Shown in pieces: positions 1 to 6,775 of a stretch of DNA of 9,394 bases; positions within the stretch are counted from its first letter, which is position 1; each line of letters starts with the position of its first letter. The position numbers and the translations under genes are program-made. The stretch is from Paenibacillus sp. FSL H7-0331 (GTDB lineage: Bacteria > Bacillota > Bacilli > Paenibacillales > NBRC-103111), in the NCBI RefSeq assembly GCF_001956045.1, contig NZ_MRTH01000087.1, positions 1-9,394 of the forward strand, written 5' to 3'. Under the pieces are notes generated by a model that did no database searches, was not told the DNA's origin, and saw only the letters and a program-made list of their open reading frames with translations.

Positions 1-1
1 G

Positions 2-64
2 CTTCCTTACAGACCAACCTCTTTAACTATCGATCTTGATGAATTCATCAAGAAGTTGAAATAA
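2..64 (+). CDS. C-terminal end of an unidentified plus-strand gene (5' end outside window)
   Basis: The frame is open from the window edge to a TAA at 62-64. It encodes 20 residues ending LTIDLDEFIKKLK, an acidic-then-basic helical tail that reads like a real protein C-terminus. The fragment is too short to assign to a family. A good plus-strand terminator lies about 200 bases downstream (261-287) and could serve this gene. A chance open frame of this length cannot be excluded, so confidence is low. Confidence 0.3.
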   Translation, partial: LPYRPTSLTIDLDEFIKKLK

Positions 65-78
65 TTCACCGTGACAAA

Positions 79-255
79 TCAACTCATAAGCAATTTGATT
101 TTAACTGCTCCTGAACCATGATTGTTATTGATTCGATATATCAGAGAAATTTCCTTTCTGTATTGTTCCGCCAAACTGCCCATTACTTCAATGAGAATCA
201 AAAAAGGCGCCACATCGCTGCAAGCTCCTCTGCTATCGTGTCCCGTTAGAATCCC
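79..255 (-). pseudogene. Possible coding remnant, unidentified
   Basis: On the minus strand the frame between the TAA at 256-258 and the TGA at 79-81 is open for 58 codons. It has a coding-like composition, including the stretches APFLILIEVMGSLAEQYRKE and ISLIYRINNNHGSGAVKIKL. No start codon has a convincing ribosome binding site; the ATG at 181-183 has none. It converges on the plus-strand fragment ending at 64. I do not recognise a family. It may be a gene remnant or a chance open frame. Confidence 0.2.
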
Positions 256-260
256 TTACC

Positions 261-287
261 AAGCCACAATTTGTGGCTTCTTTTTTT
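261..287 (+). terminator. Rho-independent terminator (plus strand)
   Basis: The stem AAGCCAC (261-267) pairs with GTGGCTT (273-279) around a five-base loop and runs straight into TTCTTTTTTT (278-287). This is a classic intrinsic terminator on the plus strand. The minus-strand side lacks a U-tract. It probably ends the transcript of the plus-strand gene that enters at the left edge. Confidence 0.75.
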
Positions 288-312
288 GTATAAAAGACAG
301 TATTGTTTTTCA

Positions 313-555
313 TTAATCTTCCCAGTAAAACAATGCGTCGAATACCTTATACCCATCATTGTTTAATATAGTTCTAATTTCAGTTTCAAATAAAAGTTGT
401 TCCTTAACGACCCTCTTAGTCAAAAATTCAATTTTATACTCTGCAATCTTCTCCTTAATAAATTTCAATTCTTCATCCCACATTCCTGACGGGATTTCAC
501 CTATAGAATATGGGCTTAGCGTACCACAGCTCCCATTTCGATTACCTTTGTTTTT
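313..555 (-). pseudogene. C-terminal remnant of an unidentified protein
   Basis: A minus-strand frame is open for 80 codons from just after a TAA at 556-558 to a TAA at 313-315. The C-terminal 56 residues, from the Met at 481-483 onward, are strongly protein-like: MWDEELKFIKEKIAEYKI early on, then a tail ending YKVFDALFYWED. The Met has no usable Shine-Dalgarno site. Upstream, a different frame (about 502-680) also reads coding-like (LWIDGISIYLCKHAPVAIFG) and is broken by a TGA at 645-647. This suggests a longer gene of about 120 residues carrying a stop and a frameshift near 505-520. The family is not recognised. A remnant is inferred from composition only; an expressed 56-residue protein is the alternative. 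Confidence 0.38.
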
Positions 556-599
556 TTATTGGGCCCAAATATAGCTACGGGTGCGTGCTTGCATAAATA

Positions 600-968
600 T
601 ATTGAAATACCATCTATCCAAAGAGTTGCCGCGGCACATAGTTTTCAACCTTTTATACCCACTGCAACAGCTATGACCATTCCTTCATAGCATGCACTGA
701 AGGAAAGCGAAGTAGTCGGCGGCCAAGTTATCGGTGGCTTAACTTTCTATCGTACCTGTTATGAATGAACACGGCGTCTCATTAGCCCCGAAGGGTGCGG
801 TCTAATATCAAGCGTTAGCGTCCTTGGAAGCGAAAGACGAATCCTAAACCCGGGCAAGCTTATCCGGGATGGTTGCTACCTTGTCATTCCTACTGTATGC
901 ACGCCATATCGGTTCATATACTGTCCCCTTCCAGTTTCGGCCTAGTTTTGCTACCGACCTATCCCTTA
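600..968. other. Gene-free stretch with four consecutive hairpins
   Basis: No convincing gene is seen, and the GC content is visibly higher than in the flanking genes. Hairpins: 680-705 (8-bp stem TTCCTTCA/TGAAGGAA, ten-base loop); 781-806 (ATTAG/CTAAT enclosing CCC-TTCG-GGG, a UUCG tetraloop if transcribed on the minus strand); 815-847 (TTAGCGTC paired with GACG and CTAA, four-base bulge); 849-868 (CCCGG/CCGGG, ten-base loop). They could belong to a structured RNA, an old mobile-element end or an intron remnant. A 64-residue minus frame over 844-1038 runs through the downstream terminator and has no ribosome binding site, so I do not call it a gene. Confidence 0.35.
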
Positions 969-970
969 CA

Positions 971-1012
971 AATAAAAAGAAGCCCTGGCCGATTAGCGCT
1001 TGAGCTTCTTTT
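971..1012 (-). terminator. Terminator downstream of the DUF4145-like gene (possibly bidirectional)
   Basis: A nine-base-pair stem (975-983 with 1004-1012) closes a 20-base loop. Read on the minus strand it is followed by TTTTTATTT, and it starts about 40 bases after the stop codon of the 1052-1843 gene. The plus-strand reading also ends in four T's, so it may work in both directions. Confidence 0.65.
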
Positions 1013-1051
1013 ACGTGAAATAGAAAAACCGGCATCACTTTCTAGCATTTA

Positions 1052-1843
1052 CTAATAGTTGTAACCTGACACTAATACACAAAACATATTTGTAAACTCT
1101 GGATATTTTGTGAAATACTCATCATGTATCAATATATTGAATATTCTTGCTACGTCTTCATTATTTTTCGATATATCAAAATGATGTAAACTCTTCTTCA
1201 GATTCTCTATTTTCAATATAAAATCTTCGTAGTATGCTTCACCAATATCATCCTTCACCGACTCTAGAAAATTCAAACTCTTTTGGTAGTTCCCGCTTTT
1301 CAGGTAAGCCATAGACAACTTGTCAACAATCCACAAGTTATTTTTATCATGCTGCCTAACCTTCTCTAGAATGTAAACACGCTTTATTGGAGGGAGCGAA
1401 CTAAGTAGAGTTAATAATGGTAGCTCAGTTCCTATTTTATTCTTTTTAAAATAGACCACAAGCAAATCTTCAAAGATATTTACTGCATAATTAACAGCAG
1501 TTCTAATTTCATTAGCCGAAAATGTATTACCAGGATGAGCACCTTTATTACCTGTTCTTTTAATTTTAAAATACTTAGTAGCTACATCTTTATCTATATG
1601 ATTCTTAACCAAAACAATCTTGTTATCAAGGTCTTTCTTTCTCCATTCATTCTCTGAAATGTTAGCCAAACTTAAAAGTCTATCTTTCAGAAGTAAATCT
1701 ATAGCGCCATCTAAATATCGACGTAAACAAGTAGCCTGAAGTACATCTCTTAATGCAGGATTAATAAAATCTCTATATTCATCCATTAGTTCAGATGGAA
1801 TCAAGGGTGGAATAGACACAGATAATATATTTTCTTGGCTCAC
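1052..1843 (-). CDS. DUF4145-like (HEPN-type) protein with a helical C-terminal half
   Basis: 263 residues. The N-terminal half matches the DUF4145 pattern: a conserved basic helix CLRRYLDGAIDLLLKDRL (about 39-56), then IKRTGNKGAHPGN (about 94-106), then a helix ending in FEDLLVVYF. R96 and H103 form an R-x6-H arrangement, the active-site spacing of HEPN ribonucleases. From memory DUF4145 is grouped with the HEPN fold, so RNA cleavage is possible but not shown. The C-terminal half (about 150-263) is helical and TPR-like (VDKLSMAYLKSGNYQKSLNF). The start is GTG at 1841-1843: a TGA lies three codons upstream in frame and no other in-frame start lies between, and AAGG sits about ten bases before it. 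It has its own terminator and is separated from the helicase transcript by another, so it is probably a single-gene unit. No signal peptide or membrane segment is seen. Confidence 0.7.
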   Translation of the reverse strand: MSQENILSVSIPPLIPSELMDEYRDFINPALRDVLQATCLRRYLDGAIDLLLKDRLLSLANISENEWRKKDLDNKIVLVKNHIDKDVATKYFKIKRTGNKGAHPGNTFSANEIRTAVNYAVNIFEDLLVVYFKKNKIGTELPLLTLLSSLPPIKRVYILEKVRQHDKNNLWIVDKLSMAYLKSGNYQKSLNFLESVKDDIGEAYYEDFILKIENLKKSLHHFDISKNNEDVARIFNILIHDEYFTKYPEFTNMFCVLVSGYNY

Positions 1844-2172
1844 TGTACATCAACCTTTTCTATAAAGATGAGAGGTAGTTTCTTAATTAAACTGGTGAGT
1901 TGTGTCTCCCAATGTGCTACACATAAGCTGTATAGTTCTGGCTAATGAAAAATAAAAAAGCCTATAGGATTCTGTCCGATAGGCTCACCGATGCTTCTGG
2001 ATTCTTACATATTACCATAAAAATAAATATAAGTAAACCGATACAAATAACTCTGAATACGAGCAGTTTGTTTTCTCACGCCCAACAAGTAGCTTGCGCA
2101 TCACTCTACAAAAAAACCTTTTCTGTCTGACTCGCGCTAGACTTAATCAAAATCCAACAGTCTAATGACACT
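1844..2172. other. Intergenic region between helicase and DUF4145-like gene
   Basis: This 329-base stretch holds the helicase terminator (1959-1985). The 1844-1950 part presumably carries the promoter of the DUF4145-like gene. A weak candidate on the minus strand is TTGGGA followed 17 bases later by TAATTA, but it is too poor to annotate. A 29-codon minus frame (2012-2101) ending in a hydrophobic LFVSVYLYLFLW lacks a good ribosome binding site and is left uncalled. Confidence 0.5.
1951..1985 (-). terminator. Terminator downstream of the helicase gene
   Basis: On the minus strand AGCCTAT (1979-1985) pairs with ATAGGCT (1959-1965) around a 13-base loop with an inner GGA/TCC pairing. TTTTTATTTTT follows. 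It lies about 190 bases past the helicase stop codon and should separate the helicase transcript from the DUF4145-like gene. Confidence 0.8.
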
Positions 2173-4653
2173 TTATGTGGTTGTAGATTCGTTTAATGCA
2201 ACTTTTAGAAATGCGATATCTCGATTGATGTCTTTCGGCTTTATCGCGCCGAGAACTCTATGTCCGACCTCAGGTGTCCAGTATACTTTTAGCTTTTCTC
2301 TAGCTCGGGTAATGGCTGTGTAAAAAATGCTATGAGTTACGTGGTCTTCGATTTCATCCGTGATAACAACTTTTACAGAATTGAATTCCAAACCCTGTGC
2401 TTTATGGATTGATACCGCATAGGCAACTTGGAACGGCACAACTGCTGTTACTGGTACTTCACGGTTTTCATCAACTTTCCTGTGATCGTCAACTGTAAAG
2501 CGAATTACCGAACGTCCCGCCACTGAATTCGCCAGAAGCTCAAAGTCACAGTCCCGAGCCTCCAGTCCGTTAATTGATTTGTCCACTTCAATGTCAAACT
2601 GGATTTTATCTCCAACAAGATTAATACCTGCTATCCAACCTTTGATATTGTTGTAAATCACGGGCGTGAAACGATCAGACTCATTGAACAGTATCGGGTC
2701 ACCGACTTTGTACAATTGGAGTCCCCATGAGACAGAGGGATTAGGGTTAGCTTGTTGAAGGAAGCGATTAATGTTATTTATCCCATAGAGACCGTCATAG
2801 TTCAGGCATAAAATAATCTCATCTAGTTCCGCAGGTATAAAAATCGAAGCATCAAGCGTTGCTGAATACTGGTTTCTAGCTATTGTTTCAACTATTCTGT
2901 CATCCATACCTCGAACCCTATCCCATAACGTTTGTAACTCTTCATTGTGGCTTCTGTATGGTTTTGTAAGCTCATTAATTGAAGATGAAGGTAAAAACCC
3001 TCTTGCCGTACTAAACCAGTTTCCAAACTGGATAGCCTCAATTTGATAAATATCACCTACCAAAATAAGCAGTTCAAACTCCGCTTTTGCTAAAATATCT
3101 TTCATATCACTGTTGTTGACCGTACTACATTCGTCGATGACCACTATGTCATACTTTGTGCGTATACTCTGTTTCTTTATAAACTTTGTAACAGTCATGA
3201 AATCCGTATTGTCTGTTTGAACTGTAACTCTGCGTTTCATATTGTCAACGGCTGGATTTGTATTTGCCAAGTATAGCTTAGTCTGACTCATAAATAGATT
3301 TGAAATATGATTAATAAGCGTGGATTTCCCAGTACCAGCTGAACCGTAGATTAGCGCAACAGATGACTGGGTGAACATGTGTCGCAACGAGGCTTTTTTC
3401 TCTTCGCAGTCCACTGGATGAACTGCCGAATTGAGCCAACCATCCACATAGTTCGTATAGTTCTGGACACCCCTAGATGACAAATCGATGAGTCTCTGAA
3501 TAATCCCTAACGTGTCATTTTCATAGCCAACTATGTAAAAATGACCGTTACGCTCTTTTAAGCGGCGAGCCTGATGCTTTGGATTATTGTATAGCTTTCC
3601 GTTGAAGGTACTGACAAGCGTGTTGATATCGCCGAACCGTTCAAGCTCCGTTCGTGGAGTGTAAAGTTGTCCGTTACTTCCTGTATTTTTGAGTACATAA
3701 CGTGCAAGTAACTCGTGCATCCTGTTCGTAATATAAAGACAGTCCAACAAATCAGTTAGCTTCGGGTTGTGATGCAAAAGCGAGGTACTAAACGGCATCT
3801 TATCAAAGGGAATACATCCATAAGCCAAATAGAGATGTGAAAGATTCGAGTTAGAACCACCAAGTTGATCTTCAATCACCTTGTTGTTCATACGATAAAG
3901 TAAATAGCGCAGAACATTGCAACCAGGTCGATTGTTATCGATAATGTCACGACAACGGTCAAACAAGTCAAAAAGATGGCTGACCTTGGCATTAAATGCT
4001 GCGAGAACACTAGAACGAATTTGCTGATAGTGCGCATCTTCAAAACAAAGCAATTCCACAAGATTAAACCCTGTCTGTGTCAAGAACTGCATCAAGCCTC
4101 GTCCTTCAGCAGAGCCTGCATAACCTTGCAAATTCCCTCCCAGAATATTGGAGAACTTCTCTATTTCAATCGGCCGAATTGCCACTTCCCAACTCACAAT
4201 GATGAAGATAGGCATAGTCTTGCCAAGGATAGTAATGTTGTCTTCGACCGTCCAAAGTTTCACGGCATAGTTTTTTGATAAGTCTAATGTTGTGAAAGCA
4301 ATTATGCGGTCAAATTTGCTCGCTTTTCCGGTCGCGGGAACAAAGGTTACTTCGTAGAAAATTCGTTGATTCACAAAGAAGGGCTTAATTTTGTGAATAT
4401 AGTATCGCATATTAACGGATGAAACCATATCTGTACTATGATTTCTGCCACTTAGCCTCTTAGCTATTTTCTCGTAGTACTCCTGAAGGTTTCTATCTGT
4501 GTTTAGTGGGAATTTGTCCAGATTCGCAAGCACATCAAGCCCGTAGTGAGTTTTCAGGTAGGCTTTGATTTTTAACATAAACTCATAGTATTTCAGCATC
4601 ACACGCTCTGAATCTTCAGGGTCAAGCGTATAGTGCGAAACAACAATTTGCAA
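2173..4653 (-). CDS. SF1 (RecD/UvrD-like) ATP-dependent helicase, main fragment after an in-frame stop
   Basis: 826 residues if started at the TTG at 4651-4653. SF1 helicase motifs are in order: Walker A GSAGTGKST (437-445), Walker B VVIDECST (504-511), motif III LVGDIYQIEAI (531-541), TKPYRSHNEEL (563-573) supplying the arginine of motif IV, SIHKAQGLEF (748-757) and motif VI FYTAITRAREKL (777-788). All are intact. The first ~420 residues match no domain I can name but belong to a conserved long helicase architecture I recall from other bacteria. Most important, the frame is continuous with the 4669-4929 frame: only a TGA (4669-4671) and five codons separate them, so this is almost certainly the rest of one ~918-residue protein. 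A truncated product could be made by reinitiation at TTG, with AAGG twelve bases before it. Likely role: DNA or RNA unwinding, possibly in phage defence given the neighbours (inference). Confidence 0.8.
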   Translation of the reverse strand: MQIVVSHYTLDPEDSERVMLKYYEFMLKIKAYLKTHYGLDVLANLDKFPLNTDRNLQEYYEKIAKRLSGRNHSTDMVSSVNMRYYIHKIKPFFVNQRIFYEVTFVPATGKASKFDRIIAFTTLDLSKNYAVKLWTVEDNITILGKTMPIFIIVSWEVAIRPIEIEKFSNILGGNLQGYAGSAEGRGLMQFLTQTGFNLVELLCFEDAHYQQIRSSVLAAFNAKVSHLFDLFDRCRDIIDNNRPGCNVLRYLLYRMNNKVIEDQLGGSNSNLSHLYLAYGCIPFDKMPFSTSLLHHNPKLTDLLDCLYITNRMHELLARYVLKNTGSNGQLYTPRTELERFGDINTLVSTFNGKLYNNPKHQARRLKERNGHFYIVGYENDTLGIIQRLIDLSSRGVQNYTNYVDGWLNSAVHPVDCEEKKASLRHMFTQSSVALIYGSAGTGKSTLINHISNLFMSQTKLYLANTNPAVDNMKRRVTVQTDNTDFMTVTKFIKKQSIRTKYDIVVIDECSTVNNSDMKDILAKAEFELLILVGDIYQIEAIQFGNWFSTARGFLPSSSINELTKPYRSHNEELQTLWDRVRGMDDRIVETIARNQYSATLDASIFIPAELDEIILCLNYDGLYGINNINRFLQQANPNPSVSWGLQLYKVGDPILFNESDRFTPVIYNNIKGWIAGINLVGDKIQFDIEVDKSINGLEARDCDFELLANSVAGRSVIRFTVDDHRKVDENREVPVTAVVPFQVAYAVSIHKAQGLEFNSVKVVITDEIEDHVTHSIFYTAITRAREKLKVYWTPEVGHRVLGAIKPKDINRDIAFLKVALNESTTT

Positions 4654-4668
4654 ATAGGCATGGAACCT

Positions 4669-4929
4669 TCACAGGAATTTCAGTTGCCCCTTTGTCTTCA
4701 CAAAGCTGATAGCCTGCTCTATGTTCTGATAATTGTATACAGTAACATTGGCATGGGCATAGATTTTGAACATTGAATGCTCGACAAATGTCCGTAGATT
4801 GGACAGAATATCCTGCGAAACCGCGCCTCTACCCATGGCATCGAGATTCTCAATATGACGGCAAATAGCGGCATCGCTTCTGAGAATTTGCTCGTTAATT
4901 CTACGAATTGTTTCAGATTCGGTGGTCAT
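4669..4929 (-). CDS. N-terminal fragment of the SF1 helicase (interrupted by TGA)
   Basis: 86 residues starting at ATG 4927-4929 and ending at TGA 4669-4671. It is not an independent gene: 4929 and 4653 differ by a multiple of three, and reading through the TGA gives ...KFL-stop-RFHAYLQIVVSHYTL..., matching the continuous start of the helicase family as I recall it. One base change (for example CGA to TGA or TGG to TGA) would explain the break. It contains two helical stretches and no catalytic motif. The start is supported by AGGGA six to seven bases upstream and by its four-base ATGA overlap with the small frame at 4926-5045, suggesting translational coupling. It could be a sequencing error, a true null mutation or, less likely, a programmed stop. 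Confidence 0.65.
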   Translation of the reverse strand: MTTESETIRRINEQILRSDAAICRHIENLDAMGRGAVSQDILSNLRTFVEHSMFKIYAHANVTVYNYQNIEQAISFVKTKGQLKFL

Positions 4930-5045
4930 TTGCTTCCCTTATTTCTTAGGATTTTCTTTTCGTCACTTGATACCGTTTTCCTATCAAGAGAGGAATTGAA
5001 ACGTAATACACTCATAATCCCATCTATAAAAAACGTTAGTTGTAT
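4926..5045 (-). CDS. Small ORF upstream of and overlapping the helicase, probable start ATA
   Basis: A near-consensus Shine-Dalgarno AGGAGAAGG (5050-5058) is followed, at correct spacing, by ATA at 5043-5045. The frame then runs 39 codons (IQLTFFIDGIMSVLRFNSSL at the start, EKKILRNKGSK at the end) to a TGA at 4926-4928 that overlaps the helicase ATG. An in-frame ATG at 5013-5015 would give 29 residues but has a poor binding site. The natural reading is a small leader gene whose ATG has mutated to ATA, or a rare ATA start. The C-terminal half is basic and hydrophilic, and no family is recognised. Its likely effect is coupling translation into the helicase. Confidence 0.4.
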   Translation of the reverse strand: MQLTFFIDGIMSVLRFNSSLDRKTVSSDEKKILRNKGSK

Positions 5046-5250
5046 CTGACCTTCTCCTGCTAATTCTAACTTAAAAAGTTTGCATCTAACATGGTGAAAG
5101 TATTACGACAACGAGCGGTAGTCTAAAGATAAGTACAATAAATAATTAAAGTTTTTTTGAACCATTAATAACACCTTCATCCGGATAACAAGTATATACC
5201 ATTCATTTTTATACAATCCAGCAGACATCACATTTCTACTGTTACAGAAA

Positions 5251-5285
5251 AGAAGAAAGCCCGATTCATATACGATCAGGCTTTC
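5251..5285 (-). terminator. Rho-independent terminator (minus strand)
   Basis: On the minus strand GAAAGCC (5279-5285) pairs with GGCTTTC (5255-5261), with three further inner pairs (GAT/ATC) and a nine-base loop, followed by the T-rich TTCTTTTCT. No intact gene ends just upstream. The nearest upstream coding on this strand is the IS110 remnant ending at 5829, itself directly behind the ABC-3C operon. The terminator may close that transcript and insulate the helicase genes. Confidence 0.7.
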
Positions 5286-5289
5286 CTAA

Positions 5290-5828
5290 ATATAAGCACT
5301 CTACATGCGTGGACATTTATGCTATATGAACATTAAACAACGTGGCTGCTACATTCAACTCGATCTTCTGCTTTACCACTATTTGTGATACGGTTCACCG
5401 TACATGATCTTAAACTATCCTCCCTCTATGGGGAAACGTTTTGCTCTTAAATGCTCATGTATTCTTAGAATCTGACCGCAATACGAATGTACCAGATGAA
5501 ATTTTTTTGGAACTGAATTGAAGATGAAGAAATATATGGGGCCGGCAAAAGCGCAAAAAGTTCTTACCTAGACCACCCCTCTGTAAAAAGTGGCTCCATC
5601 GGTAAAGTATGGTTGCACTTATTGGATCTCCACATCAACTCATTGAGGTCAACCCTCCCATGTCTCACAGAGTCTATGCTCCCACATTCCTTCATTCAAC
5701 CTGTCCATGAGGTGGAGGTCAGATATGCTGCCCGACAGGATCTTCGTCCGTAAGATAGTTGCGTTCCGACTCATCCGTGCTTCTTTATCTGTTGTCGCTA
5801 CGATCTTAATTTCTCATCATATCTACAT
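5290..5828. other. Gene-free region, including the 3' flank of the IS110 remnant
   Basis: There is no supported gene. About 5575-5828 follows the transposase stop and is probably the non-coding end of the IS110-family element, with GC content like the transposase. In the IS1111 branch of this family the guide (bridge) RNA comes from this side, so it may hold one; I could not resolve a confident fold. The part at 5290-5570 is AT-richer and probably host or older element DNA. It contains a small hairpin TACGG-TGAA-CCGTA (minus-strand reading, about 5388-5402) and short open frames on both strands (about 34-50 codons) with no binding sites. Confidence 0.4.
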
Positions 5829-6744
5829 TTAAGCTGCCTTCAGTAACTCTGCGAATCGAGGGATATCTTGCATCATCTTGCTTTCATTGAATTCATGTCC
5901 CTTTTTCAAGATGCCGAACAGCACCCGAATGAGCTTATTGCATAAGGCGATGAGGGACTGCATCTTTTTCAAAGGATTATCCGGTCGTTTGGTGTAGTAT
6001 TCGTGCAACGCTTTAAAGGCTGCGTTCTTGGCCACCAACGGCATCATCACACGGAAGAGTAAGGCTCGAAGACGTTTCCTGCCTCTCTTCGTAATTTTAG
6101 CTTGCCCCTTGTGCTTACCGGAGGTGTTTTCTTTCAGATTCAGCCCTGCAAGCTTTATGATCTGCTTTGGATGACGGTATTGCTGAATGTCGCCTACTTC
6201 AGCGAGAAATCCGGCAATGGTGTCTCTGCCAATCCCTTTAATCGCTAACAATTGCGGGACGAACGGAATTTGTATCAGCAGTTCATCCAAGTGTGCTTCC
6301 AATTCTTCAAACTTCTTTTGCAGCAGTTCATATTGGGTCAATAGAAGACGCAGCTCCATCTTGGCAAGCTGTGAACCTTGTTTTATGCCCACAGAACGAC
6401 CGGCAGCTGCCTTCAAACTCTTCACGCGACCCAGTCCAAGTCCACGCTTTGCAACTTCTCTTAGATGTAGAAGCAAGGTTTTCGTCTGAAAGGGAAACAA
6501 GCTCATGCGGCAGTAAATAAAGGCTTAGTAAGTGGATGGCTGACTTGCACTCCCAATCCTTAAATACCGTAAGGAACTCTGGAAAATACCGGTCTAGCCA
6601 ATTATGGACACGTCCCTGCACCACGCTCCGATCAGTCGACAGATGATCGCGAATTTTCATTGCTTCCCGTAGTTCAGCGTAGACGCCCTGAGGAAGATTG
6701 GGTACAGCGTACCTTCCATCTTTGACCAGTTGAGCGATTACTTT
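5829..6744 (-). pseudogene. Truncated, frameshifted IS110-family transposase
   Basis: The C-terminal part (5829-6476) is a clear IS110 Transposase_20 domain: helix-hairpin-helix LLAIKGIGRDTIAGFLAEVG, then LAGLNLKENTSGKHKGQAKI with the conserved serine region, then KRGRKRLRALLF. The preceding frame, readable from 6744 through KVIAQLVKDGRYAVPNLPQG to HELVSLSDEN, continues the same protein. The two frames join if one base of the GG at 6477-6478 is removed (restored reading SDEN-LLLHLREVAKRG), so there is a one-base insertion. About 304 residues remain of a usual ~400. The RuvC-like N-terminal DEDD region is missing. Homology stops within about 35 bases of the ATPase stop codon, so a deletion or recombination joined the two. 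Such a protein cannot transpose by itself. Confidence 0.9.
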
Positions 6745-6775
6745 ACCATATAATATTCCTAATGCTGCTCTGCTA

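Noticed and set aside
122..316. 64-residue plus-strand frame
   Set aside because: It runs straight through the terminator hairpin and T-tract at 261-287 and has no ribosome binding site.
755..825. attC-like recombination site (GCTTAAC ... GTTAGCG)
   Set aside because: The two core heptamers are not complementary and the 3' core breaks the GTTRRRY pattern; no integron integrase is present.
844..1038. 64-residue minus-strand frame
   Set aside because: It starts inside the untranslated tail of the DUF4145-like gene and encodes the terminator stem (975-1012). No binding site and no family match.
2012..2101. 29-codon minus frame with a hydrophobic C-terminus, possible small toxin
   Set aside because: Poor Shine-Dalgarno site, no antitoxin-like partner or antisense promoter visible; too short to support.
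1945..2130. 61-residue plus-strand frame
   Set aside because: It covers the minus-strand terminator at 1959-1985, and its composition is not protein-like.
3976..4278. 100-residue plus-strand frame
   Set aside because: It is an antisense shadow of the helicase gene.
5413..5567. Short open frames on both strands, including a plus-strand MKKYMGPAKAQKVLT start
   Set aside because: Each is under about 50 codons, without a binding site and ending quickly. Possible remnants, but indistinguishable from chance.
6187..6520. Two plus-strand frames opposite the transposase
   Set aside because: They are antisense shadows of the IS110 coding sequence; low-complexity Ser/Cys-rich translation.
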